DNA of 64,000 nucleotides from Rhizomucor pusillus. Its lineage: Eukaryota > Mucoromycota > Mucoromycetes > Mucorales > Lichtheimiaceae. Each line of letters opens with the position of its first letter. The stretch's first letter is position 1. Under the pieces are notes generated by a model, which ran no database searches, was not told the DNA's origin, and saw only the letters and a list, made by a program, of their open reading frames with translations. Positions 12,247-24,100 of this stretch are shown here, piece after piece. Where the stretch lies: contig FWWN02000689.1 in NCBI GenBank assembly GCA_900175165.2, positions 1 to 64,000 of the forward strand, written 5' to 3'. The position numbers and the translations under genes are program-made.

Positions 12247-13891
12247 TTACAGCATAGCCTTCTCTGCATGCTGTTCCTTTTGGAGCAAATGTCTCTGCAT
12301 GTATTCGTTCACAAATATGCCGCTAGGGTCCAATTTTGCTCGTAGGTTCAAAAAATCTCGGAATTTCGGATAAGAAGCTTCAAGCTGTGCTGCTCCTTGA
12401 CCATGAGCCTAAGAAACACAGATTAGTATATGTGTTTTGCTTGTAGCCACAGATACATTGGACCCGACTTACTTTTGCCCAATGAGGGCGGCCACCATAC
12501 TTTCTCATGATATCCTCATACGCTTTCCAATATCTTTTGTAAGGTACGGGATTGCCATATGGTCTGGAAAGAATTACAGACGTTTGTAAGCAAGAGATAG
12601 TTAAATTATGTAAAGAGGATATTCAGTCTCACCTGTACATGATGACCCCAATGTAGCACGTTTTACGTCCATAGCACGGGCTTAACCAGATATCATCTTC
12701 ATCAACAAACCGAATCTCCACTGGAAAATGCACATTGAGGTCTGAGGTGTTGATAAAGTGATCCAAGTCGCGGAGTGCCTGAGGGGCTAACTCCCACGGA
12801 ATAGCCCATTCATTGACGTATTGAGGGAATAAGCAGTCAAACATGAAGACCTTGTAGGAATCATCCACAACACGGATAGGTTTGGAATGCAGCACGTTGA
12901 ACATGAATCTTGTGATGGAAGGTATTATAGATGGGCGGTATCGGCCAACGTTCAGTAAGAACTGATACATATGTACTCCTATTCCTCGTTCCACGAGCCA
13001 GTTGGGCGGCGTCACTGTCTTTGGTTTGTCTGTGCGGTTTGCTCTCCATACAACACAGTCATCTGTGTGGGGCATCCACCACACACGAACATGTTCAGCT
13101 GAATGTACGACTTGATCCCATTTATCCAAAACATCCGGAAATTTGTATGGTTTTTGGATAGCTTCTAACCGGAAAGCTGGTTCAACTTGAAGCGATATAC
13201 GCGTTATTACTCCTAGGGACCCTAGGCTGCACCGCGCCGCATGGAACAGATCTGCATTTTCAGACTGAGAGCAGAACACGTGTTCTCCATCCGCGGTGAT
13301 GATAGTCATATCAGTAACCTAAAACGGGATTATCAGATTTTCCTTTTTCTATTCCTGGTCGGAAAAAGCCTAATTTGCCCGTACCATGGTTGACAGGCAG
13401 CCAAATTGAGCACCGGTGCCGTGCGTTGCTGTTGACATTACACCGGCTACACTTTGATCAGAGATTGATCCCAAGTTGCTCAATGCCAGACCATTCTCCT
13501 GCAGTACTTGGTGAAGTTTGTGGAGCGACATGCCAGCTTCCACAGTCACCCGATGTTTCTCTTTATCTACTGACAAGATCCTGTCTAAATTGTCAATGTT
13601 GATCATAAAATCAGTCGAACAAGCCAAGTCTGACGGGGAATGACCACTTCCAAAGACCCTGATCGTCTTGCTGTGCTTCTTTGCGAGCTTCACTATCTGT
13701 TTTGATGTTACAACTTGCTCATTGCTGTCAGAAACATTCGGGTTTACCTTGACGATCTCGGCCTCAGAAACGGGCATAAACATAAGCTCGCAGGTGCATG
13801 TATATGTCTTGGCCCAGTTTCGGAAAATGTAGTCCTCCGTGGCAATTGCCTGCAAGGATGGCTCCAAATCTTGTTTAGCAAGTTTGCCCAT
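12247..13891 (-). CDS. ALO1: D-arabinono-1,4-lactone oxidase
   Basis: Four exons (introns 13319-13384, 12564-12632, 12409-12472 in + coordinates) give 481 codons. The N-terminus has the VAO-type FAD domain. The GSGHSPSD motif places the covalently flavinylated His at about residue 84, followed by [18 protein letters not shown] and STATHGTG. The C-terminal ALO domain includes [28 protein letters not shown], and the ending [12 protein letters not shown]. The enzyme makes D-erythroascorbic acid at the mitochondrial outer membrane. I chose the ATG at 13891; an in-frame ATG at 14002 would add 37 basic residues with no match to the family. It is convergent with the membrane-protein gene, 212 bp away. 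Confidence 0.92.
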
Positions 13892-14505
13892 GTTTTGTGG
13901 AGAGCGGTAAAAAAGAGGGAAAGAGCAAGGATACAATCTGGCTTGAAAGTTTGTTGGCATTCTATTGCGCGATCGTTTTTCGTGGAAACTAAGTCTGTGC
14001 AACCTTGGAAATGAGGTAGCTTATCTTAAGCATCGAAAGCATCATATACGATGCATCTTCAAATTGTGATGGTATAGCAAGATTGAAAAGGAAAATATAT
14101 ATCTGGATTGACTCCATGAAGGCAGCACTTAGTTCCAAATGAAGCGCTGCTTTGTGGCATTGACTTTTGTTTCCCCAGGAAGAATCTCGACATCCATCTT
14201 GGACTACTCGGCAAAATGTCAAGTGATACGATTACGTCTCAGAAGATGTATCAATACCTGCATGGACATCCGTGGTATATTTATCATATTGGATGCCTGT
14301 ATCTATGGAAGACTGCAGGGAATGGCCGTTAACATAGAATAAGATTTATTGACTAAGCTTTCGTCCCAACGCATTATCTTTCTACGACAGTGCTGGCTAC
14401 AGCGCCGGGTGACAAGTTGTCAATCTGTCAAAATATTTGTATCAATGAGTACTCGTCAAACGGGCGAACCTATGTTCTCCGACCTTATCCCAACTCACGT
14501 CGCCA
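13892..14505. other. Divergent promoter region
   Basis: This 614-bp spacer lies between two genes transcribed away from each other (ALO1 leftward, dsRBD gene rightward). It has only short unsupported frames and no repeat or RNA gene that I can see. Confidence 0.6.
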
Positions 14506-15546
14506 ATGTCAAACGCTATTACTGAACTCTATCATTACGTCCAATGCAGCGACAAGCAACATGATCCCCAGCGCAATATACAGTACGCCTTTGAATATAG
14601 CGAAAAACACAAAGGATTCCGGGCGCAAGTAACGGTGTTTGGACGTGTCTTCGCTGGCTGCCATTATCACGCCCGCAAACAAACTGCGAAGCAGGAAGCA
14701 TCGGCGGTAGCTCTCGAGCAATTATATAACGTCTCTGCAAATTGGAAGCGGTCATTGCCTTCGGCTGATCAAATAAAGGGACAACCACAGGTGGCGAAAT
14801 CGGCCGCTGTCAACAGGTCACCGACGTCTTTAGACATGTGTGGGGGCGCGCCACTTGCAACGCGCGTCGTACAATGGTTGGAGCAGACGTATCGCGAACG
14901 ACAGTATAGTTTGCATAAGCCCCAGACTGCCTTGCTGAACGAGCTTGTCCAAATACTCAGAATCGAACCACCAAAGTATGAAATCAACCAAGTTTATCAC
15001 AACATCGGATTGCGCACTCATGCACCTTTTGCGTGCACTTTGTTCATTGATGGCTTTATTTTCAAGAGCCCCGAACCTGCCGAAACGGTCCAAGCTGCAA
15101 AGGATAGCTGTGCAAGTCAAGCAATCTACTCCCTCGTGCAGTCTGTTGTTGGAAATAGCGACAAAGAGAAGCAATCGAGGAGCTTAAATGCAGTTACGGA
15201 GAAGCAAGCCCATGGACGAATTGATTACGATAGCAGCAACAGGAAGTATGGAGCAAGACCCATAGTGGTTTCCGGATACGATAAACAAGAAAGCGCAATA
15301 CTGAACGAGGTTGTTGCAAAATGTGGCTGGAATAACCCTACGTACGAATATGAAGAGAGCAAAAATTATCGCAATGCACCTATTTACCGTTGTACCTTGA
15401 CATTGCATCAGGCAGAATCTCGAACCGAGCGCATATGTGGAACGGAATGGTGTGTATCAAAAGCCCAGGCAAAACACCATGCTGCATCGATAGCGTTGGA
15501 AAGGCTCACGGATGCGGGCATCTGCTACGTAGTCAGGGATACCTAA
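14506..15546 (+). CDS. Protein with three dsRNA-binding-like domains, no catalytic domain
   Basis: A single uninterrupted 346-codon frame, unusual in a window where nearly every gene has introns. Three segments look like double-stranded RNA-binding domains. Domain 1 is at about residues 5-75, ending in the alpha-2-like KQTAKQEASAVALEQL. Domain 2 is at about 130-205, with NELVQILRIEPPKYEI and QAAKDSCASQAIYSLV. Domain 3 is at about 262-340, with LNEVVAKCGWNNPTYEYEES and AKHHAASIALERL. The third has the best helix-strand-helix layout. No RNase III, deaminase or helicase motif is present. It could be a Staufen- or TRBP-like RNA-binding adaptor, or an RNA-silencing accessory protein; both are inference. 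Domain assignment is by eye and domain 1 is the weakest. Confidence 0.7.
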   Translation: MSNAITELYHYVQCSDKQHDPQRNIQYAFEYSEKHKGFRAQVTVFGRVFAGCHYHARKQTAKQEASAVALEQLYNVSANWKRSLPSADQIKGQPQVAKSAAVNRSPTSLDMCGGAPLATRVVQWLEQTYRERQYSLHKPQTALLNELVQILRIEPPKYEINQVYHNIGLRTHAPFACTLFIDGFIFKSPEPAETVQAAKDSCASQAIYSLVQSVVGNSDKEKQSRSLNAVTEKQAHGRIDYDSSNRKYGARPIVVSGYDKQESAILNEVVAKCGWNNPTYEYEESKNYRNAPIYRCTLTLHQAESRTERICGTEWCVSKAQAKHHAASIALERLTDAGICYVVRDT

Positions 15547-15760
15547 AAGAATAACCAAACATGTTAACAACTGTATAATGCACGATCCTGTCTTGATTGA
15601 AGCTTTAGAAAGCTGTGTACACTGATAACCTGCGCCATAAGGACCCAAGATCTGTAAATAATAAAAGTCATAATCTCCAACCTCGTAGTTCCAAGACTCA
15701 CAGCTATTACGATGTAATGAATAAATATGTAGTTCGCAATTTCCCTATGCATGCTTCAGC
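15541..15760. repeat. Dispersed repeat, copy 1
   Basis: This stretch begins at the stop codon of the dsRBD gene. Two blocks recur near 19220-19366: CTAAAAGAATAACCAA with ATGTTAACA, and a longer block around 15675-15755 containing CTCCAACCTCGTAGTT, AATAAATATGTA and ATGCATGC. The copies differ by scattered substitutions and small gaps, so the duplication is not recent. Confidence 0.7.
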
Positions 15761-17200
15761 GGCGTCGCAAATTCGTCCATCCTGTAGCTCTACGAAAATC
15801 GCAGTATCATCAGAAACGCTAAAGAATCCAACGAATTGGTTGAACAGGTGGAAGGTACATCAGGTATCTACATGGTGACGACATTTGCAGGTCGTTTGCA
15901 CGTTGCTGAAGAGATGAGCGGACGGCACAATGTCTGGCATCACGCAAATTTGAACGGTATTTTCATAAGGTCAATGCTGAGAATTACAGCCTATTTGAAT
16001 CGCAAATCACGCATGAAAAGCGGAAAGAAATGTATCGGGGTCGGATGGGTGGCAAGCATGAAATCATTATTGTATTTGTAGATTGTTTTTTAACGAGATA
16101 TTCTTCGCCCAACATTACTATCAATTCTGTGAAATAAGAAACAATACGTAGCTAACGTAACCTTCGAAGAGCGGAAAATGTTTCTGATATTTCGTAAACA
16201 TACTCGAAACTGTGCTCAGAGTTTAATACATTTAGTTGTAACGTGAACATTTTCTCTTCCCGATGCAATTTGCGAAATAGTAAGCGCAAATTCAGTGTTT
16301 TTATAACTATCTGAGGTGTTCTTTAATATTATATTGTCACAAGAAGCAGACCAAGGATTACGTACATGCATTCTTTATGAGTATGAACTATATCTATACA
16401 CAAACGTCATCTACAATCTATTGGTGGAAAACGTTCATTATTCGATACCAGCAATTGTAAAACAAGATTCCCAAAGTAGCCCGACATTGAATTCCTCATG
16501 CTTATAAAAGATTGTTAGTCCAATGTTCCTATACTTCCAAATACTCGGCCCATACCTTCAAGACAGGCGGACAGACAGACAAACTTGCAGTAAAACTCTC
16601 CACTGGTACACATATGGTTTACGCCAACCGTGCCATCTGTCCTTTACCGGGTGTCTTTTACAATGTAAAAGTTCATCCCAGAAAGTGAGTGGAGGGTACA
16701 GTACATCAATTACTACCGTGCTGTTGAAACGATAGTCGTCGATGAGGCTGCTAGTTTATAGTCAATCTTCTGGGGAAAGGAAGGAGGAGCAGCGTCGGAC
16801 TACCGCTCAGCTTCTCCCAAGATGCAGTCAAAATTTATTGGAGCCGGCTACTCTCCACAATGTCGGAGCATTAGGATATATTGCCGCTCCTGATCCTTCA
16901 GCTAATTGCAGCTCTTTCCTGGGTCATGTTGCGAGATATGCTCAACTCTCATGCGCGAATCTTGAAAGTTTTCATAATTTCAGCCTTTCGACAACTACTC
17001 AATTTGGGTATTTCTAAGGTCTCGAAAATATGATGAAACGTTGTTGTCATCGTCATGGACTGATAAGCCATTCTAAGTATGAACAACTTCTCAACCGCTC
17101 CTCCCATCGAGGTCGTTGAAAAGTAACGCTATCACCGGCGTTGTACCACCATGAGTACTTTAGGTAACTGGGACATTTTATGCAAAGCAGGTTTCTCAGT
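15761..17200. other. Unassigned sequence between genes
   Basis: About 1.4 kb with short open frames on both strands and no coherent coding signal. Nothing is recognised. Confidence 0.5.
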
Positions 17201-17204
17201 TTCT

Positions 17205-19000
17205 TCTTACAATGTTCCAAAAAGTCAAGGACAAACACATTTACAAAACCTAGCCTGAAACCGCTCATTTACTTGATCCACCATTTGATTATATTTCTTT
17301 CGCCGAAGTCACCAATGTTGGCAAAGTACTAATCAATATCAACTACCAAAGCATTACGAGTTATTTCGTTACCAAGAATCCGTCCAATGGCAGCGCGATA
17401 GCAGCACTGAATGCGTTTAACGTAAATACCTTGACCATATGTACAGTAAAATAGCTTTTTAAGTCGTATTTAATACATAATAGAAACGTGGAAACTCTGC
17501 ATCAAAGTTTTATGCCATTTACACTGAATATTGGCGTCAAAGAGAAGTGCGCACCATCACTGAAAGGACTCAAAAGCGGAAATTGGAGGTGGTGGAGGAA
17601 ATCATTGCAAACACTTGTGATTATATTACATCTCTGTCGAAAAAAGTAAACGCAGCACTGGCCATGAATGATATGCTTCTTGAGTATTGACGGAAACTTC
17701 CTTGATAGATGTGTACAAATTCTATACCATCTAGCTCCATACCTGCGACCAGCTCCAGTTCTACATCCGCATCCAGTTCCATACCTGCTACCACTTCCAG
17801 TTCCTCATCTGCATCCAGTTCCGTGCCCGTCTCAAATTCACATGCCACGAAAACCATCGTGGGTAGAAAATCCCTTCAAGACGTCATCAAAGCTTCAAAC
17901 TATGTTTGTGACGAGCAAGTACATTCTTTCAATATGTTGCAACTGGAACTAATCTACTAGTCTCATCTATCTAGATTGTGCAATATTCCTATCCTTCTCA
18001 TTGACGATGACGGTGTCTGTGAACTTGTGAAGGATTATCTTGGAGAAGACTATTTCTTGTCTTTGAGAGCGTGCATGCAGTTACCAGAACGAGCCATGTC
18101 ATCTCCTTGCGAGCAGTTGCTGTTAATGATCGACAAATCTCCTTCCAGTGTCATGTGTATCAGGGAAAATCAGGACTTTGACTCTCGGTGACGAAATGAC
18201 CTTCGATCCGGTTGTGCATTCTGACCTTAATTTTGCCGAAGTGTTGTTAACACATTTGTAAGAAGAGCTTATCACAAATATCAATGTCTAATCTTTCGAT
18301 CGCATGCATTTCTCTCAGCTTTAATCAAATGATCAGCCCTCGGAACCCTTTAGTGCACCGTACCCTTGAGAGAACAGCAGCAGTATACACCACTGTCACC
18401 ATCATCAATAATCTGTTTCTATCTTCGAATGACATTATTGATTTGACATGGTATGCATATCTGTTCTCTGAATATAGTAGACTGCACTGTGATGCGACTT
18501 TTCTCCTTTTTTTCTGTTCAGGTTCGAGAAGGAGACGCAACAGGCAGCACTAAATGGGATGGTGTGGCGTTTGCGGTAAAGAATTGAAGCGTGAATTTGG
18601 CGAACAGCACCCCGAAGAAGGAAAAGGAAGACGAAGCAAAGATGCTCACGAAGATGGTCGATCTAATGCGCTGCACTGAAGCGATTAATTCCGTGCCAAC
18701 ATATCCGATTCCACAGTTCAATCTGCGCTTATTTGGTATTATTAGATTCCCATGCTATGCACATCGTTGTCACCAACATTTACATTTTTCACTTATTAGA
18801 CAGATCAATCTTTTTCGAAACACTTTACTTATTGGAGGATGACAGCTATGTGAAGAAGACCCATTTTTCAACCATCTGTCCATCTACACCTGCAGAACTG
18901 AAAGATTTCGCAGAGCAGATACCCATGATGCTACGTTGGAGAGACGCTGTTGTCGCTTGGACGATCGCCGCCACTAAGCGCATACGGAATTGATTTCCTG
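17205..19000 (+). pseudogene. Decayed protein-coding sequence, family not recognised
   Basis: Several plus-strand fragments have natural-looking protein composition but are broken by stops and frame changes. They lie near 17265-17420 (PFDYISFAEVTN), 17700-17960 (Ser/Ala-rich then KSLQDVIKASNYVCDEQVHS), 17976-18191 (IDDDGVCELVKDYLGEDYFL) and 18733-18993 (HIVVTNIYIFHLLDRSIFFE). Their order on one strand suggests one or two old genes. No domain was recognised, and splicing alone does not restore one continuous frame in my hands. It ends next to repeat copy 2. Confidence 0.4.
17733..17841 (+). repeat. 42-bp tandem repeat, Ser/Thr-rich when translated
   Basis: Two nearly identical 42-bp units (17733-17774 and 17775-17816) are followed by the start of a third. 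Each unit encodes 14 residues rich in Ser, Ala, Thr and Pro in the + frame that reads SSSIPATSSSSTSAS. It sits inside the decayed gene region. Confidence 0.75.
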
Positions 19001-19219
19001 TCTGATTCACCACGGCAATAATAAATGTGTTCCTCCAAGAAATATCGCCGCCCTTCGCGACTTTGTTATCATTCGCGTAGGAGAAGTCCGTGAATACAGG
19101 TGTTCACGAATATTCACGAAATCTCTGTCAATCATTCGCTAGATATCCTCGATACGATTTCTGGAAAAGATGTTAATCTTCCTGCATAATTTTGAATTGT
19201 TAATCTCATCTGTTTCATT

Positions 19220-19366
19220 CCTAAAGGAATAACCAAGCATATTAACATATGTAAATACAGCACTGACATTCAAAATTCATACTCTCCAACCTCGTAGTTT
19301 CAAGGCTTACAGTTATTACAATGTAAAGAATAAATATGTAACTCGCAGTTTCCATATGCATGCATG
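19220..19366. repeat. Dispersed repeat, copy 2
   Basis: Partner of the repeat that begins at the stop codon of the dsRBD gene, 3.7 kb upstream and in the same orientation. It has the same two blocks in the same order but closer together, so part of the spacer is missing or was added in copy 1. Confidence 0.7.
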
Positions 19367-19506
19367 TCGTCCAAGTGTAAAGACAATCGTTTCAGATCCC
19401 AGTGGAGGTCAAAATAGAAGAGTGAAAGAAGTTATTAATAAATATAAGGCTTTTGTTCCTAAAGTACGATATCTCCAGTTTATTCTTTGCAGTGATAATA
19501 ATACAT

Positions 19507-20643
19507 CTATTTCTTCTTATCATCGGCTGAACCGGTTGTTGGGAGGCCGACATAGACTTTGAAGGTGTCGTATATAAGCCATTGCATAGCGGTCAATGTA
19601 CCGATCATGACGATACGAGGACCAAGACCAGTCCAGAGTCCTTTCCATCCTAGACTCTTTGCCAGATCCACAACTCCAACCTGCTTTTGACCTGGCTCAG
19701 GCTTGGGCAAGTTGTTTAGCTTGGAAACAAGGACGTCGGCAGGGTGGGATACTGTAGCGCATGCAACACCGGCAATGTATCCTGCTGCGAAACTGACTCC
19801 CAACTAGCGCCAAAGCAAAATAGATGAATCAGTCAATCCGAAACATATATAATGCATAGTGTGGCTTCTACCTGCTGCAATTTGTTGTATTCTTGTTTCG
19901 GCTTAGACAAGAACGTCTTATATATTATCTCAACCGTTGTTTCAAAGGATGCAAACTTCATCATGGTATATGGGATTTGGCGGCCCCAGAGAGGAACGAT
20001 ACCTTTGTAGAATCCAGAAAATCCTTCGTTGGTACTCATCTTGTTGAAACCTTCCAGTACTGAGCGTGCAAACGGCGGGTATGAGGTTTGCTGCCTGACC
20101 TTGATAGCTTCCCAAGGACAAAGGAAGATATCGGCAAAGAATTCAGCGCTTGCAGATGCACCCAGATACAGGAAACCTCGATATTTGTGTGCATTTTCTT
20201 CACCGACAATTTGTGCATACTTGTACTTGAAGTATTCATACAAACCGTATTTGCCGGCTCCTTGGAAAGAATAACCGATAAAGGTGGCTCCAAATCCGGT
20301 AAAGACACCTGACGCTCCTTCCGCCTTGCTTATCGTTCTCCAACCATCGATGACACCCTTGTAGAGGTCTGGCTTCACTTGCAATCGACACTTGACGAGG
20401 TCCAGAGGCGTCATCGCCAAATGCGTCGTACTGCGTGGCATTGAGGACGAGTCAAAATAATACATCGTGCTTCTGCATATTATCCATGTCAAGACTCTAC
20501 CCGCATGCTAGGACACCACCGATGCCACACATAACAAAGTAGCGTGTGCTGTTAATCTCTATTGGACTTGAGGGTGCAAACGGCCTCTTTTCCTGAATTG
20601 AGGCAACGAAATACTTGGTCACAGGGTGGGAAGAAGCAGACAT
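19507..20643 (-). CDS. MIR1: Mitochondrial phosphate carrier
   Basis: Three exons (introns 20431-20500 and 19804-19871 in + coordinates) give 332 codons. The three mitochondrial carrier signature sequences are present: TPLDLVKCRLQ, CPWEAIKVRQQ and HPADVLVSKLN. The phosphate-carrier signatures GFGATFIGYSFQGAGKYGLY and WGRQIPYTMMKFASFE identify the subtype. It imports inorganic phosphate with a proton across the inner mitochondrial membrane for ATP synthesis. The ATG at 20643 gives a short N-terminus without a long presequence. It is divergent from the RNA polymerase I gene, 458 bp away. Confidence 0.95.
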
Positions 20644-21101
20644 GTGGGAGAAAAGAGCAACGAACCGCATAGACAAGGGGCGTAGACACGGCCCTTTTTA
20701 TGCATGCCCTGCGGAAAATTCTTTTAACCGTTTTGTTCCTTTCAAAGCCTAAACCCCTTCACAAGGCCCTTCTTTCGCCCGTCTTCTAACAGCACTAAAG
20801 TTCGATCACAGGTCAACTGCTGTTTACAGCTTTGTGTATGTGAATCATATGCTTAGACATACCGATTGAATATAATTAACACCATCCCCATATTACGGCT
20901 TCGTAGTATGTCTACAATATACATCAGAACCTACACATTCCTGATCATCATTTGAATGACGTCTTGTTGATGCCGTATCACCCGGTAGATTAATCACCCG
21001 GTATTCAGTGGCTTGACCTTGAGACGGCTTTTGATGCTCGGCTGCAGTTCCGAAGAGAGAAAAATTGAGGACCGTTTCTCTGCTGTGTGTCCAGCGTCGT
21101 C
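20644..21101. promoter_or_regulatory. Divergent MIR1/RPA190 promoter with a twin 11-bp element
   Basis: The region between the two start codons contains two exact copies of ATCACCCGGTA at 20977-20987 and 20993-21003, 16 bp apart in the same orientation. A CRE-like TGACGTC lies at 20957-20963. All sit 100-145 bp before the RPA190 ATG, so they probably belong to that gene. The CCCGG core resembles sites of general regulatory factors such as Reb1, but the match is partial and no factor can be named. Confidence 0.5.
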
Positions 21102-24100
21102 ATGAACATCTCGTGTCCCATTGGATCACAGATCGACAGTGTCTCCTTCTCGCTCTACGAGCCGGACGAGATTCGAAAGATATCTGTCAAGCAGATCGTA
21201 AACCCTGTTTTATTCGATGCTCTCGGTCACCCAACAAAGGGAGGTTTATACGATCCAGCTTTAGGTCCTTGTGAACGGTCAGCAATGTAGGTGCTTAAGT
21301 TTACTAGGACCATCCCCAAATGTCTAATGATAATCATTTATAGCTGTGGAACTTGCTCTCAAGATCATTTCAACTGCCCTGGTCACTTTGGTCACATTGA
21401 GATCCCCATTCCGACGTACAACCCATTGTTCTTCGATACTCTTTATGCCCTCTTGCGTGCAAGATGTGCTTGCTGCAACAAATTTCGTTTGAGTCGATAC
21501 AATGTAAGCATCGATGGAAATGATACGGATATGAATGACAAAGTTTTGACTTGGGCACGTGACTAGGTCCAAAAAGTTGTCGCGAAATTGAAGCTTTTGC
21601 AGCATGGTTTAATTCGAGAAGCTCAGGCACTCGATGATGAACTTGGAACCAAGAAGAAGGAAAAGAAACCGGAGTCAGACAACCTCGAGGACAGAATGGA
21701 GGAAGAAGGAAAGGCTTTGGATATTGAGGATGAGCTCATTGATGGCATTGGTAAAGTGTTAAAAACATATGAATTAGCGATGGAATATTGACAGTTGCAT
21801 TTTACAACACTAGAAAATTATGTCAACAAATGTCTCAACGATAAGGAAGCTCGACGCTTCGCGAGCGAGAACTACAAAGTTACTGTCGTCAATGACGCTC
21901 GCAAACGAATTATGCAGGAATTCATGAGAACATGCTTGCAAGCGAGACGTTGTGGAAATTGTCAGGGCATTTCCCCTCCTTTGAGACGTGACGGAGCAGC
22001 CAAACTTTTCCAACTTCGTTTGTCAAAGAAAGATCGAAATGCAATGGAAGCGAGACGTAACAAAAAGGAGAGCGAAGGCGATTACGCTGACGAAGGAGAC
22101 TTCATGTCCCAAACGGCAGAGCAGCGATTTTTGAATCCCTTGGAAGTACGAAAACATATACAGAATCTTTTCCGTGAAGAGGCAGAAATTACGACTCTGC
22201 TTTTTGGAGCGAGAAATCCTAATGTGCCATCCCAAGTACGACCTGCATCCTACCACATGTTCTTTATTGAAGTCCTTGCAGTCGCACCAACTCGTTTCCG
22301 TCCTCCGTCTGTAATGGGAGACAAGGTCTTTGAATCCCCACAGAACGCTTTACTCAGCGGTATTTTGCGGGCATGCCACCGAGTACGTGAGCTGTCAACC
22401 GAATTGCAGGAAGCCAAAGAAAAAGCCGAACATGACAAGACTGCAGTTGCTCGCACGCAGACGATGTTTGTGGATAACATTATCCAGCTCCAGCACGCTG
22501 TAAATTCCTTTATCGACTCCACAAAGAACCCAGGCAACTTTGGAAAAAATAACCAACCTCCACCTGGCATCCGTCAGGCGCTCGAAAAGAAAGAGGGTCT
22601 TTTCCGTAAGCATATGATGGGTAAACGTGTCAACTATGCTGCTCGTTCGGTCATTTCTCCTGACCCGAACATCGAGACCTCCGAAATCGGTGTTCCTCCA
22701 GTATTCGCCAAGAAGCTCACCTATCCAGAACCAGTAACAGCTCATAACGTTAAAGAGCTTCGCCAGGCCGTTATCAACGGTCCATTCAAATGGCCTGGTG
22801 CAACTCACGTTCAGCACGAAGATCAGTCTGTCGATGTACTTGCCTTGCTGAGCTTAGAATCCCGTATTGCGCTTGCAAACTCGCTCTTGGCTCCACGAGC
22901 GACACAATCGGCACAACCTAGCATTAATCCCTATCCAACACGCACGCAGACACTCAACAAGAAAGTCTTTCGTCATCTTCGTAACGGCGATATGCTGCTA
23001 TTGAACCGCCAGCCAACTCTCCATAAACCATCCATCATGGCTCACAAAGCCCGAGTGTTGCCTGGTGAAAAAACGATTCGTATGCACTATGCAAACTGCA
23101 ACACCTACAACGCCGATTTTGATGGTGACGAAATGAACATGCACTTCCCGCAAAATGAAATTGCACGTGCTGAGGCTGCTTTGATTGCAAACACTGATAA
23201 CCAATATCTCGTACCTACCAGTGGTAACCCTCTTCGTGGTCTGATTCAGGATCACGTTGTGTCTGGTGTATGGATGACCTCACGCGGAACCTTCTTCAAC
23301 AAGGAAGAATACCAACAATTACTGTACGGATCTCTGCGTCCTGAGGAAGACGGTACGGGTAATGGTCGAATTTTGACTCTTCCCCCTGCTATATGGAAGC
23401 CGAAGCCCCTGTGGACTGGCAAGCAGGTTATATCTACGATTCTTCTCAACTTGACTGTCGGCAAGTCCCAACTTAACCTGACATCCAAAGCCAAAGTACC
23501 TGCACGTTTCTGGGGACCCAATGGCAAAGAAGAAGAGACTGTGCTTGTCATGGATGGTCAGCTTCTTACTGGTGTATTGGACAAATCCCAATTTGGTGCT
23601 TCAGCGTACGGTCTTGTCCATTCAGTGTATGAACTGTATGGCCCTGAATCGGCTGGCAAGATTCTCAGTATTTTCGGTCGCCTCTTCACAAAGTTTGTCC
23701 AAACGCACGGCTTCACTTGTAGAATGGATGACTTGCGTCTTACCGAAGAAGGAGACAAATGGCGTCGTCAACTGCTGGATGAGGGCCAAAACCTCGGTCG
23801 CGAAGCTCACCTGGAGTATCTCGGATTGGCCGAAACTGCAAAGACTGCAAGTCCAGAGACTCTTGCTAGAGGTAAGTGAAAGAGAAGAGATCCGCTCCTT
23901 GTGGATATACTCAAAAAGTTTACTCATCACATTGTTTGCTCGTGCTTAGAATTCAAGTTGCGGATGGAGGAAGTAGCTCGTGACGATGATAAGCTGGCTG
24001 GCTTGGATAACGCCATGAAAGCCAAGGTCAACAAGTTGACTTCATCCATTACTGAGAAATGTTTGCCTAATGGCTTGGTATGTATTCAGAAAAGAATGAA

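Noticed and set aside
13892..14002. Upstream start for ALO1 at 14002
   Set aside because: It adds 37 residues unlike the family N-terminus; the ATG at 13891 fits better, though the longer form is not excluded.
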